Part shown: positions 23,275 through 32,379 of the stretch, one piece after another
Layout of the letters: every line of letters begins with the position of its first letter
How positions within the stretch are numbered: the first letter of the stretch is position 1
DNA from: Sphaerimonospora sp050942215
GTDB taxonomy: Bacteria; Actinomycetota; Actinomycetes; Streptosporangiales; Streptosporangiaceae
NCBI RefSeq assembly: GCF_050942215.1
Contig: NZ_CP192056.1
Location: 2,914,001-2,978,000 of the forward strand
DNA length: 64,000 bases
Direction: 5' to 3'
Position numbers and translations under genes: made by a program
The notes under the pieces: model-generated
What the model was told of the DNA's origin: nothing
Databases searched by the model: none
Seen by the model: the letters and a program-made list of their open reading frames with translations, nothing else

Positions 23275-24115
23275 TGGATCCGGCGGTGAGTCCGGAGACG
23301 ACCTTCCGTTCGATCAGCGCGAAGAGGACGATGACCGGGATCGTGGCGATCACCGAGCCGGCGAACAGGCTCTGCCAGTCGACCTGGTACTGGCCGATGT
23401 AGGAGTTGAGCGCCACGGTCAGCGGCTGGTTCTCCGGCGTGGTGGTCAGGGTCAGGGCGACCACGAACTCGTTCCAGGCCGCGATGAACGTGAAGATCAG
23501 CGCCGTGACGACGCCCGGCATCGCGAGCGGCAGCGTGATCCGGAACAGGACGCCGAACCTGCCGGAGCCGTCCATGGCGGCGGCCTCCTCCAGCTCGCGC
23601 GGGATCGAGGCGAAGTAGGCGTGCAGGATCCACACGGCGAAGGCCAGGTTGAAGCCGCCGTTGACGAGGATCAGGGACCAGACCGAGTCGACCATCCCGA
23701 ACTGGGCGAACTCCCGGTAGATGCCGACCAGCATCGCGGTGGGCTGGAACATCTGGGTGATCAGCACCAGGAACAGGAACACCATGCGGCCGCGGAAGTC
23801 GTGCCTGGCCGAGTAGTAGGCGGCGGGCAGGGCGACCAGCAGCACCAGGATCGTCGAGCCGGCCGCCACCTCCAGGGTGACCAGCAGGTTGCCGGCCAGA
23901 CCGCCGGACCAGAACTCGACGAAGGCGCTCCAGTGGAACGAGCTCGGCAGATAGACGGCCTCGCGCTGCTCCTCCCTGGGCCGCAGCGCGGCGATGATCA
24001 TCTGCAGATAGGGGAAGATGAAGATGATCGCGATTACGTACGCGCCGGCCGCGGTCAGCGTCTTCTTGAGGGGCGCCGGACCTGGCCGGAGCCGAGGGGC
24101 CTTGTGAGAGGTCAT
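23267..24115 (-). CDS. Sugar ABC transporter permease (MalG type)
   Basis: Inner-membrane permease of 282 residues with six predicted helices and the EAA loop EEAAAMDGSGRFGVLFRITL, which docks the ATPase. It overlaps the upstream permease by ATGA (24112-24115). Together with that permease and the binding protein it forms a CUT1-type carbohydrate importer. No ATPase gene is present; in actinomycetes a shared MsiK-type ATPase elsewhere commonly energises such systems. Confidence 0.92.
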   Translation of the reverse strand: MTSHKAPRLRPGPAPLKKTLTAAGAYVIAIIFIFPYLQMIIAALRPREEQREAVYLPSSFHWSAFVEFWSGGLAGNLLVTLEVAAGSTILVLLVALPAAYYSARHDFRGRMVFLFLVLITQMFQPTAMLVGIYREFAQFGMVDSVWSLILVNGGFNLAFAVWILHAYFASIPRELEEAAAMDGSGRFGVLFRITLPLAMPGVVTALIFTFIAAWNEFVVALTLTTTPENQPLTVALNSYIGQYQVDWQSLFAGSVIATIPVIVLFALIERKVVSGLTAGSIK

Positions 24116-25020
24116 CGGGGCGCCTCTGTCTTCCAGCCGGCGACCTTCAGGAAGATCGCCACGAGCACGATCACCATGCCGAAGTTGATCACGGACATCG
24201 CGGCGGACTCACCGATGTCGGAGCCCTTGAGGATGAACATGAAGATCGTGGACGTGGCGGTCGAATAGCCCGGCTGGCCGTGCGTCATCACCCAGATGAT
24301 CGGGAAGTTGTTGAAGACGTTCATCACGTTGATGAGGGCCGCCACGGTCAGCGCCGGCCGCAGCAGCGGCAGGGTGACCGACCAGTAGGTGCGCCACCTG
24401 CTCGCACCGTCCGCCTCGGCCGCCTCGTACACCTCGGCGGGGATCGTCGCCAGCCCGGCGAGCAGCGCGTACGTCGTGAACGGCACCGAGACGAACACGG
24501 CCACCGCGATCAGCCACGGCATCGCGGTCGAGGCCGCGCCGAGCGGGTCGGCCTCGGCCCCGCCGAGCGCGTCGATCAGACCGAGGTCCCGGCGGATCAT
24601 GTTGATCAGGCCGACCTCGGGGTCGAGCATCCACTTGAACATGATCGACGTCATGACCACCGACGCGGCCCACGGCGCGATCAGGGCCCAGCGCGTGACC
24701 CGGCGGCCGGGGAAGCGCTGGTGGAACACCTGGGCGAGGCCGAGCGAGATCAGGACGGTGAGAGCGACCACGGCCACCACCCAGATCACGCTGCGGATCA
24801 TCACCCCGCCGAAGTCGGCCTCGTCGAACAGCTTGGCGTAGTTGCCGGTGCCGTTGTAGCCCTGCACGACGCCGAACCGGCTGATCTTCAGGAACGACGA
24901 CCGGATCATCTCGATGACCGGCCAGACGACCACGACGGCGATCAGTGCCATCGCCGGGCCGACCCAGGCGAGGGGTTCCAGCCTGCGGGCCACCCGTTTG
25001 ACGGCGGGCATCTGCTGCAT
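24112..25020 (-). CDS. Sugar ABC transporter permease (MalF type)
   Basis: A 302-residue permease with six helices and the EAA motif YEAAEADGASRWRTYWSVTL. Second gene of the importer operon, 87 nt after the binding-protein gene. N-terminus (KRVARRLEPLAWVGPAMALI) is a typical short cytosolic tail and first helix. Pairs with the MalG-type permease. Confidence 0.92.
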   Translation of the reverse strand: MQQMPAVKRVARRLEPLAWVGPAMALIAVVVVWPVIEMIRSSFLKISRFGVVQGYNGTGNYAKLFDEADFGGVMIRSVIWVVAVVALTVLISLGLAQVFHQRFPGRRVTRWALIAPWAASVVMTSIMFKWMLDPEVGLINMIRRDLGLIDALGGAEADPLGAASTAMPWLIAVAVFVSVPFTTYALLAGLATIPAEVYEAAEADGASRWRTYWSVTLPLLRPALTVAALINVMNVFNNFPIIWVMTHGQPGYSTATSTIFMFILKGSDIGESAAMSVINFGMVIVLVAIFLKVAGWKTEAPR

Positions 25021-25107
25021 TGATTCCTGCTTCCTGCTTTCGGGAAGAAAGAGGCACGGCCCGCGCCTTTCCGGGATCTGGCCCCCGGCGCGAGCCGTAC
25101 CGGCGGG

Positions 25108-26370
25108 TCAGCTGCCCTCGGCGATCTTCTGGATCTCGCCCAGCACCTCGGCGGGGTCGCCGCTGACGGCGCTGCCGATCGTCTGCTTGATCGCGGTGTT
25201 CACCTCGGACCACTTGGGGTCGGTGAACGGGTAGAACGTGGCGTTCGGCAGGGCGTCGAGGAACGGCTTGAGCTTTTCGTCCGCGGAGAGCTTCTCGATG
25301 CCCGACTTCGTCACCGGCAGGAGCTTGTAGGTGTCGCTGATCTTCTGCGCGGCCGAGGAGGAGTAGAAGAAGTCGAAGAATTTCCTGATCTGCTCCTGGT
25401 GGCCGTTCTTGTTGAAGGCCATGATCCAGTCCTCGACGCCGAGGGTGGTGTCCAGCGGGCCGTTCTTACCGGGGATGGCCGTCACCCCGTAGCCGGTGAG
25501 GCCGCCGCTCTCGAAGATCGGGATGGACATGGGGCCGCCGTTGACCATGCCGACCTTGCCTGCCGCGAAGTCCTCCCAGACCGTCTTGCGGTCCTTGGTG
25601 CCGGGGTTCGGCGTGGTCAGGCCCGCGTCGTGCAGTTCCTTGATGAACGCGAACGTCTCGACGTTCTGCGGCGAGTCGATCGCCCATTTGCCCGATGCGT
25701 CCTTGTAGCCGCCGCCGTTGCCCATGAACCACAGGAACGACTCGGCCTGTGCCTCCTCCTGGCCGAGCGGCAGGCCGAACGGCTGGGAGACCCCCGCGTT
25801 CTTGAGCTTCTCCGCGTCGGTCTTGAGCTCGTCCCAGGTCTTGGGCGGCTCGGCGATCCCGGCCTTCTCGAACAGGTCCTTGTTGTAGAACAGCGCCCGG
25901 GCCGAGGAGACGAACGGGATGCCGTACGCCGTGCCGTCCACCTTGCCGAACTCGGCGAACTTCTCCAGCAGGTCGGACCGGGTGTTCGGGGAGAGCACCT
26001 CGTCGACCTTGTGGAGCAGCCCGTCCTGCACGAAGCCGGAGTAGTCGCCCGTCTGCAGGATGTCCGGCACCTGGCCGTTCTGCACCATCGTGGCGACCTG
26101 CTTGTCGATGTCGTTCCAGTTGATGACCTGGACGTCGACCTCGATGCCGGGGTTGGCGGCCTGGAACTCGCCGACGACGCTCTTCCAGAACCTGTCCCCG
26201 CTGTTCTCGGCCGTCGGGCCGTCGCCGTAGTCGGCCGCGACCATCTTGAGGGTGACCGGGCCGCCTGCGGCCTTGTCACCGCCGCCACCGTCACTTCCCG
26301 ACCCGCAGGCGGACAGGGCCAGTACGGCCGCCAGGCCGATCGCGGCCGTGCCGGCGATCCTCTTGCTCAT
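25108..26370 (-). CDS. Extracellular sugar-binding lipoprotein of ABC importer
   Basis: A 420-residue solute-binding protein. A signal peptide with lipobox LALSACGSG gives a lipid-anchored Cys near 22, followed by a Gly-rich spacer. Cluster 1 features include YFAG-like text replaced by GIPFVSSARALFYNKDLFEKAG and PKTWDELKTDAEKLKNAG, typical of carbohydrate (oligosaccharide or amino-sugar) receptors. First gene of the importer operon; three DasR/NagR-like operator sites lie 25-174 nt upstream of its start. Confidence 0.93.
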   Translation of the reverse strand: MSKRIAGTAAIGLAAVLALSACGSGSDGGGGDKAAGGPVTLKMVAADYGDGPTAENSGDRFWKSVVGEFQAANPGIEVDVQVINWNDIDKQVATMVQNGQVPDILQTGDYSGFVQDGLLHKVDEVLSPNTRSDLLEKFAEFGKVDGTAYGIPFVSSARALFYNKDLFEKAGIAEPPKTWDELKTDAEKLKNAGVSQPFGLPLGQEEAQAESFLWFMGNGGGYKDASGKWAIDSPQNVETFAFIKELHDAGLTTPNPGTKDRKTVWEDFAAGKVGMVNGGPMSIPIFESGGLTGYGVTAIPGKNGPLDTTLGVEDWIMAFNKNGHQEQIRKFFDFFYSSSAAQKISDTYKLLPVTKSGIEKLSADEKLKPFLDALPNATFYPFTDPKWSEVNTAIKQTIGSAVSGDPAEVLGEIQKIAEGS

Positions 26371-27007
26371 CTGATAACCACCTCGAAATCGACTGGTCTG
26401 TACCGGATCGAGGGCAGATGGCCGCCAGACCTCTGATCCGCGCTGTCGAAAGCCAGGGTAAACACGAGGTAACCGACTGGTCTATACCGGAGAATATCGG
26501 ATCTGCAACGAGAGGATGTCGGTATCGGACTCCCGGTCTATACCAGCCGGGCGGAGCCGGGATCTTCGCCGGAACCGGAGTGCGCCGCACCGGGTGAGGA
26601 TCTGCTGGTCGCCGCGCAGAACCACCTGGTTCGCATGATTTCGGCGCGTGTGTCGGCCGCGTGGCTGCGCGTGGGACGTGGCGACGGCCTCGGCCGGGCG
26701 CCTCGTCGTCGCGCCCGGTCCCAAGGCGAACGGCTCCGACGAACCGGCCGGGTCGGGAGGGAGATCGTCCACACCCCGGTCTCCGATCACTACGGAGACT
26801 TCACCCCATCGGCCGGACAGCGGCTTGATCGCCGGGACCGCCGAGATGATAGGACCGGATCGCGGGCGCTGAACGGCGGCGTCCCCCGCCGATGGACGAC
26901 GCGGCGGAGCCGGCCGGCGGCCTGGCCGGGTTCGACGGCATCGGGCCGGGACCGGCCCGCCCGGCGCACGGTCGCGCCGTCGGGCTGATACGAGCGGAGG
27001 AGCAGGC
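26371..27007. promoter_or_regulatory. Divergent regulatory region with three DasR/NagR-like operators
   Basis: Three dre-like sites with core GGTCT(G/A)TACC lie at 26395-26404, 26479-26488 and 26535-26544; the last two cores are identical and the first differs by one base. On the other strand the motif reads GGTATAGACC, very close to the known DasR (TGGTCTAGACCA) and NagR boxes of the GntR/HutC family. The region separates the importer operon (minus) from the PfkB kinase gene (plus). The remaining 460 nt up to 27007 hold no convincing gene. Confidence 0.65.
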
Positions 27008-27892
27008 ATGATCTCGGTGTTCGGCAGCGCCAACATGGACCTGGTGGCGTACGTGCCGGTGGCGCCCCGGCGCGGAGAGACCGTGACAGGGCGGGCCTTC
27101 CGCTCGGTTCCCGGCGGGAAGGGGGCCAACCAGGCGATCGCCGCGGCCCGGGCCGGCGCCCGCGTGGCGTTCCTCGGCGCGGTCGGAGACGACGCGTTCG
27201 GCCCCGAACTGCGGCGGGCGCTGACCGATGCCGGGGTCGATGTGGCGCGGCTGCGCACCGTCCCCGGGCCGTCCGGCATCGCGCACATCGTGGTGGACGA
27301 CGCGGGCGGCAACTCGATCATCGTGGTGCCCGGCGCGAACGGCACGGTGACCGGTCCGGACCCGGCCGACCTGGCGGTCATCGCCCGCTCCGACGCGCTG
27401 CTGCTGCAGCTCGAACTGCCGCTGGAGGCGGTGACGGCGGCGGCCCGGGCCGCGCGGGTCCCCGTCGTGCTCACCCCGGCGCCCGCTCGGGAACTGCCGG
27501 ACGACCTGCTCGACGCGGTCGACCTGATCGTCCCCAACGAGCACGAGGCCGTCGCGCTCACCGGAGCCGCCGACCCGGAAAGCGCGCTGGCCGCCCTGCT
27601 GGAGCGGGTGCCCGAGGTGGCGATCACTCTGGGAGCTCGGGGCGTCCTGTACGGCTCCCGCGACGGGCTGCGGCTGCGGGTGCCCGCGCCGCCGGTGCCG
27701 GTGGTGGACACCACGGCCGCGGGGGACACCTTCGCCGGGACGCTGGCCGTCGCCCGGGCGGAGGGACGGGAGCCGGAGTCCGCGCTGCGGTTCGCCACAT
27801 CCGCCGCCGCGCTGTCGGTGGGACGCCGGGGCGCGAGCACCTCGATGCCGCACCGGCCGGAGATCGACCGGCTGCTCCGCTCCCACGGGTGA
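27008..27892 (+). CDS. PfkB-family sugar kinase (ribokinase-like)
   Basis: A 294-residue kinase that phosphorylates a sugar or sugar acid. N-terminal GSANMDLV and GGKGANQAIAAARAGA form the substrate-binding start; C-terminal DTTAAGDTFAG (234-244) has the catalytic Asp (about 240) and anion hole. Closest by eye to ribokinases. Start ATG 27008 has GGAGGAGCAGGC upstream. It ends 17 nt before the convergent DeoR gene. Likely acts on the sugar taken up by the neighbouring importer. Confidence 0.9.
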   Translation: MISVFGSANMDLVAYVPVAPRRGETVTGRAFRSVPGGKGANQAIAAARAGARVAFLGAVGDDAFGPELRRALTDAGVDVARLRTVPGPSGIAHIVVDDAGGNSIIVVPGANGTVTGPDPADLAVIARSDALLLQLELPLEAVTAAARAARVPVVLTPAPARELPDDLLDAVDLIVPNEHEAVALTGAADPESALAALLERVPEVAITLGARGVLYGSRDGLRLRVPAPPVPVVDTTAAGDTFAGTLAVARAEGREPESALRFATSAAALSVGRRGASTSMPHRPEIDRLLRSHG

Positions 27893-27909
27893 TCCGGACG
27901 CGCGGAGCG

Positions 27910-28695
27910 TCAGGCCTCGACGACGTCCACGCCCGCCTGGGTGAACGCCCTGACGATCCCCGGGGCGGCGCCGCGGTCGGTGACCAGGGTGCCGATCGCG
28001 TCGCACGAGCAGATCCGGGCGAACGCCCGCGTGCCCAGCTTGGTGGAGTCGGTCACGACGATGACGTGCCTGGCCTGGGCCGCCATCAGCCGGTTGATGC
28101 CGGCCTCGCCCTCGTGATGCGCGAACGCCCCGCGTTCCGGGTCGAGCGCGTCCACACCGAGGATCGCGTAGTCGAGCGCGATCCCCTGCAGCACGCCGTC
28201 GGCCAGCGGGCCGATCAGCTCGTATGAGGCGGGCAGTGCGACCCCTCCCGTGACCACCAGCTTGACGTGCCCCCGCACGACGAGCTCGTTCGCGATGTTG
28301 AGCGCGTTCGTCACCACGGTGAGTCCGGGCTCCCCGCTGGGCGGGCCGGGGTCGGCGCGGCTCGCGAGGATCCTGGCGACCTCGGTGGTGGTGGTCCCGC
28401 CGTTCAGTCCGACGACGGAGCCCGGCGGGACGATCGCCGCGGCGGCCGCCGCGATCCGGTGCTTCTCCGGGGCGTTGCGTGCCGCCTTGTACTGCAGCGG
28501 CAGGTCATAGGAGATCGCGTTGACCACCGCGCCACCGCGCGTGCGGGTGAGCATCTGCTGGCGGCTCAGGTGGCCGAGGTCGCGCCTGATGGTGGCGGCC
28601 GACACGCCCAGCTCCGCTGCGACGGGCTCGACCTCGATCTTGCCGTCCCTCGCGAGGATCGCGAGCAGCGCGTTCCACCGTTCGTGGCTCGTCAT
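27910..28695 (-). CDS. DeoR-family transcriptional regulator
   Basis: A 261-residue repressor with an N-terminal HTH (VEPVAAELGVSAATIRRDLGHL) and a C-terminal sugar-phosphate sensor domain (GLNGGTTTTEVARIL, LVVTGGVALPASYELIGPLA, DYAILGVDALD, VVTDSTKLG). It is divergent from the SIS-domain isomerase gene with a 110-nt shared region, so phosphorylated sugar from this pathway is the likely inducer. Confidence 0.92.
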   Translation of the reverse strand: MTSHERWNALLAILARDGKIEVEPVAAELGVSAATIRRDLGHLSRQQMLTRTRGGAVVNAISYDLPLQYKAARNAPEKHRIAAAAAAIVPPGSVVGLNGGTTTTEVARILASRADPGPPSGEPGLTVVTNALNIANELVVRGHVKLVVTGGVALPASYELIGPLADGVLQGIALDYAILGVDALDPERGAFAHHEGEAGINRLMAAQARHVIVVTDSTKLGTRAFARICSCDAIGTLVTDRGAAPGIVRAFTQAGVDVVEA

Positions 28696-28805
28696 GGGTT
28701 CCTCTCAGCGGTTCGCCCCCCAAAGCGTAGCCAACCCCCACTCTTGCGCATATTTGACGGCCAGTGGCATCTTGTGAGCAGGAACGCGCACCAAGGAGGC
28801 GTCTG

Positions 28806-29684
28806 TTGACATATGTCCAGGAGGAGATCGCCAGCCAGCCCGAGTGCTGGCGCAGGGCGCTGGATCTCGGGGCGGGCGCCCCCGAGGGGCTGCCCCTGCC
28901 CGGTGAGCGCGTTGCGGTGATCGGCTGCGGGACCTCGCTCCACATGGCCCAGGCGTACGCCGCGCTGCGCGAGGGCGCGGGGCAGGGCGAGACCGACGCC
29001 TGGGCCGCCTCCGAGCTGCCCGCCCGCCGTTACGACCGGGTCGTGGCGATCACCCGCTCCGGCACCACCACCGAGATCCTCGACGCGCTCGGCGCCGTGG
29101 ACGACGCAAGACCCACGGTCGCGATCACGGCGGATCCCGTCACCCCCGTCGCCGACCTGGCCGGCACCCTGATCACGTTGGACTTCGCCGACGAGCGCTC
29201 GGTGGTGCAGACCCGCTTCGCGACGAGCTGCCTGGCCATGCTCCGCGCCCACCTCGGCGAGGCCCCCGCCGACCTGCCAGACCAGGCCGAGCGGGCGCTC
29301 GCGGCCGACCTGCCCGACCAGGCCCTCTCCCGCCGCCAGTTCACCTTCCTCGGCGGCGGCTGGAGCAACGGCGTCGCGGCCGAGGCCGCGCTCAAGCTGC
29401 GCGAGGCCGCGCTGGCCTGGTCGGAGTCCTATCCCGCCATGGAATATCGCCATGGTCCGATCAGCATCGCCGGCGAGGGCTGCCTGGTCTGGTTCTTCGG
29501 CGGTGCCGACGGGCTGCTCGACCAGGTGGTCCGTACCGGGGCCGCGACCACCGTGGCCGTACTCGACCCGCTCGCCGACCTGGTGCGGGCGCAGCGACTG
29601 GCCGTGGAACTGGCCCGCTCACGCGGTCTCGACCCGGACCGTCCGCGCAACCTCACCCGTTCCGTGATCCTCGGTCCGACATGA
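28806..29684 (+). CDS. SIS-domain phosphosugar isomerase/deaminase (AgaS/GlmS-C-like)
   Basis: A 292-residue protein with two SIS domains like the isomerase half of glucosamine-6-phosphate synthase, without the glutaminase domain. Motifs: GCGTSLHMAQ, TRSGTTTEIL, and in the second domain LGGGWSNGVAAEAALKLREA and YRHGPISI. Such proteins act as amino-sugar phosphate deaminase/isomerases. TTG 28806 is the best start: AAGGAGG lies 6 nt upstream and the family N-terminus (TYVQEEIASQPECW) begins there. Supports an amino-sugar substrate for the locus. Confidence 0.88.
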   Translation: MTYVQEEIASQPECWRRALDLGAGAPEGLPLPGERVAVIGCGTSLHMAQAYAALREGAGQGETDAWAASELPARRYDRVVAITRSGTTTEILDALGAVDDARPTVAITADPVTPVADLAGTLITLDFADERSVVQTRFATSCLAMLRAHLGEAPADLPDQAERALAADLPDQALSRRQFTFLGGGWSNGVAAEAALKLREAALAWSESYPAMEYRHGPISIAGEGCLVWFFGGADGLLDQVVRTGAATTVAVLDPLADLVRAQRLAVELARSRGLDPDRPRNLTRSVILGPT

Positions 29685-29723
29685 TCCTCACGGCCACCCT
29701 CAAAGCGGCGCTCGCGGCCGTCG

Positions 29724-30578
29724 TCACCCGCCGGGGGTGACCCGGATGCCGGTCACGGCGAACCGTTCGACCTCGGCGATGTGACCGCCGGTGCTGGCGA
29801 CGAGGGTGACCGCCTGCCCGGAGTCCTCGCGTAGGGCGACGGTGGCCGACCACGACTGGTCGGTGCCGCCCGCCTGCACCGGCCGGGATTCGCCGAGCAC
29901 CCGGTCGCTTCCCGGCCCGCGGGCCTGGACGCGGATGCTCTCGTCCACGCCGGTGACGCGTCCGCCGACCTTCACCGGTGACGACACGCGGGCGCCGTAC
30001 GCCGGGGTGGTGAGGGACAGCGTGGTGTCGTCGGTGCCCACGACCTCCCACGGCGCGTCGGTCCCGTCGCCGAACTTCACCAGGTGGAGCACGGCGGCGG
30101 TCAGCGCGCGTCCGCCCTCCTCGGCGTGGAATCCGACCGTCACGCGCGCGTGTTCGCCCTCGATCGTGCGGCTGATCACCTGGTCGATCTCCTTGAACCC
30201 CAGGTAGCCCTGGGTGAAGCTCAGCGCGGTCTGGTCCGCGTCGAGATGCCAGGGCTGGTGGCCCCCGGAGCGGTAGGAGCGCACCCAGGCGTCCGCCTGC
30301 GCCCGATCGGCGAACGGCCACAGCGGCTGGTAGCGTCCGGCCACCAGGGACCCGTCGCCCGTGGGGGAGGGGCTCGGCCCGGTGGCGTCGCCCGTGTCGG
30401 GGGCGGCCGGGCTGCCGGAGGGCGCGTGGGCCGGGCCGTCGGTGGGGACGGCGGTCGCCGTCGTGCCCGGCGGTCGCTCCGCATCGGGGGTCTTCTCCGC
30501 CGCACCGCAGGCGGACACGAGCAGGCAGAGCGCGATCAGGGCCGCCATCGTCCGCCCGTGCGCGTTGCGCGCTGTCAT
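29724..30578 (-). CDS. Lipoprotein with Gmad2-like Ig domain
   Basis: A 284-residue surface lipoprotein. Lipobox LLVSACGAA near residue 24, then a Pro/Ser/Thr-rich linker (about 30-75), a middle domain (WPFADRAQADAWVRSYRSGG...) and a C-terminal Ig-like domain of the Gmad2 type first noted in spore-germination proteins (YGARVSSPVKVGGRVTG, WSATVALREDSGQAVTLVAS). Function unknown; probably binds wall or protein partners. The SIS gene converges on it. Confidence 0.8.
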   Translation of the reverse strand: MTARNAHGRTMAALIALCLLVSACGAAEKTPDAERPPGTTATAVPTDGPAHAPSGSPAAPDTGDATGPSPSPTGDGSLVAGRYQPLWPFADRAQADAWVRSYRSGGHQPWHLDADQTALSFTQGYLGFKEIDQVISRTIEGEHARVTVGFHAEEGGRALTAAVLHLVKFGDGTDAPWEVVGTDDTTLSLTTPAYGARVSSPVKVGGRVTGVDESIRVQARGPGSDRVLGESRPVQAGGTDQSWSATVALREDSGQAVTLVASTGGHIAEVERFAVTGIRVTPGG

Positions 30579-30660
30579 GAACCGTCAACCCTCCGTCGAT
30601 CGTTTCTCACCAGTGCAGCACACTCGCGTCCGGGTCGTCCGGCCGATCGGGAAACCGGCG

Positions 30661-32235
30661 TCACGGATCCCGGTGGAGCGTGGCGTGCATGAAGAACTTC
30701 ACGTTCTTCGTGTACTCGTTCTCGCCGCGGCCCGCGTACTCGAAGGACAGCGTGCCGTCCGGGTTCAGGGTCAGATGGATCTCTCCGTTGTGCACGCAGT
30801 TGCCGCGCATGCCGGTGCGTTTCAGCCGGACGACCGTACCGCTGACCTCCTTGATCGCCGAGGTGCCGGTGCAGCGGTAGTCGAGGAATCGTTCTGTGAT
30901 GGTCGTGCCGCCCTTCGTGATGGTCACGACCAGCCGGTCCTCCGCGCCGGGATCGTAGTCCACCGGGCCGCGCCACGTTCCGGCGAAGCCGGCGGGAAAG
31001 GAGGCCGGCTTCGGACGTCGGGTGGTCTCCACCGGGGGATCGGTGTTCTCGGTGGCCGGCTCTGTGCCCTGGGCGAGGACGGTGGGCGACGCGGTGGCGG
31101 ACGGCGATGCCGTGGGGGAGGGGGAGACGGCGGGGGAGGGCGGGGGCGCGGGCGTGTCGGCGGCGGTGACGCCCTGCCCCGATCCGGACTCGGAGGGCGC
31201 GGGCGAGTTCCCGGCTTCGACGCTCCGGGCCAGCAGCGCGCCCGCCGTCGCGGCCAGCGCGAGCACGCCGCTGGCCGCGCCCATGAGCAACCTCCGGCGG
31301 CGGCCGCCGGTGCCGTACGGCCGGGGGAGGGTGACGTGGCCGCCGGGCGAGGGAACGGTGGGAGCGGCGGGCCGTGTCTCCCCCGGCGTCGTGCCGGGGG
31401 GCAGTGCCGTGCCGTACGGCGAGCCGGGAACCGGATCCTCGCCGGCCACGGAGAGCAGGCGCATGGTGATGTCGAACATCGTCGGGCGGCCGGCCGGATC
31501 CTTGCGCAGCGCGTCGGCGACGATTCCGCGTAGCGGTTCCGCCAGGTCGCCGAGGTCGGGCTCCCGATGGAGGACGCGGTTCAGCACCGCGGGCACCGTG
31601 TCCTCGCCGAAGGGCGGCCTGCGGGTGGCGGCGAAGACCATGACGCAGCCCCAGGAGAACACGTCGCTCGCGGGACCGGCGGGCTCGCCGGCGATCTGCT
31701 CGGGGGCCATGAAGGGGATCGTGCCGACGACGTCGCCGCTCGTCGTGCTCGCATCGAGGCGGCGGGCGATGCCGAAGTCGACGACACGGGGGCCGTCGGA
31801 GCCGAGCAGCACGTTGGCGGGCTTGAAGTCACGATGGACGACTCCCGCCCGGTGGACGGCGGCCAGCGCGGTCGCCGTTCCCACCGCGAGCCGGTGCAGC
31901 GCCCCGCCCGAGCGCGGCGCGGCCTCCTGAAGCGAGGGGCCGTCCACATACTCGCTCACGATGTACGGCCGAGGGCCGGTCACGTCGGCGTCGATCACCT
32001 GTGCGATGCAGAACGGCGCCACCCGCCGGGCCGCTGCGATCTCCCCGGCCAGGCGTCGCCGGGTGTCCTCCTCCGCCGCCCAGTCCTGGTGCAGGATCTT
32101 GACGGCCACCGGGGCGCCGTCGGCCGTCCTGCCCAGATAGACGACGCCTTGGCCGCCCGAGCCCAGCCGTCCCTCGAGTCGGTGGCCGCCGACCTCATCG
32201 GGGTCACCCGGCAACAACGGGCGAGTATGCGGCAT
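30661..32235 (-). CDS. Membrane Ser/Thr protein kinase with extracellular domain
   Basis: A 524-residue PknB-type kinase. Gly loop GRLGSGGQGVVYLG (23-36), ATP Lys46 in VAVKIL, catalytic HRDFKPAN (Asp136), DFG 153-155, activation segment with VGTIPFMAPEQI. One transmembrane helix (near 315-338) follows an Arg-rich stop-transfer. A Ser/Pro/Thr linker leads to a C-terminal extracellular beta domain (AGTWRGPVDYDPGAEDRL, GTLSFEYAG). No PASTA repeats, so the sensed signal is not muropeptide binding of the usual type. The Gmad2-like lipoprotein follows downstream on the same strand. Confidence 0.92.
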   Translation of the reverse strand: MPHTRPLLPGDPDEVGGHRLEGRLGSGGQGVVYLGRTADGAPVAVKILHQDWAAEEDTRRRLAGEIAAARRVAPFCIAQVIDADVTGPRPYIVSEYVDGPSLQEAAPRSGGALHRLAVGTATALAAVHRAGVVHRDFKPANVLLGSDGPRVVDFGIARRLDASTTSGDVVGTIPFMAPEQIAGEPAGPASDVFSWGCVMVFAATRRPPFGEDTVPAVLNRVLHREPDLGDLAEPLRGIVADALRKDPAGRPTMFDITMRLLSVAGEDPVPGSPYGTALPPGTTPGETRPAAPTVPSPGGHVTLPRPYGTGGRRRRLLMGAASGVLALAATAGALLARSVEAGNSPAPSESGSGQGVTAADTPAPPPSPAVSPSPTASPSATASPTVLAQGTEPATENTDPPVETTRRPKPASFPAGFAGTWRGPVDYDPGAEDRLVVTITKGGTTITERFLDYRCTGTSAIKEVSGTVVRLKRTGMRGNCVHNGEIHLTLNPDGTLSFEYAGRGENEYTKNVKFFMHATLHRDP

Positions 32236-32350
32236 CGGGTGCCTCCAGCTCCTCGATTCGCCTCACGTGTGGTTCGTGTCCGGCAAATCATGCCCTGTAA
32301 TGCGGCCGTGAGTTACCCGCACGACAGGGGGAAGCCGAGATCATCCAGAT

Positions 32351-32363
32351 CTACAACGTAAAG
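32351..32363. repeat. TYTACA-N-YGTAAA motif, copy 1
   Basis: TCTACAACGTAAA, followed by GG; an imperfect copy of the 13-bp element seen at 48515-48527 and 52265-52277. Here it lies 116 nt upstream of the Ser/Thr kinase gene start and just past the flavin reductase gene. Confidence 0.4.
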
Positions 32364-32379
32364 GCGCCGGCGTCCGGGG

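Noticed and set aside
26635..26988. Open frames in the divergent dre region
   Set aside because: Arg-rich composition, no SD and no motif; typical random frames of high-GC DNA.
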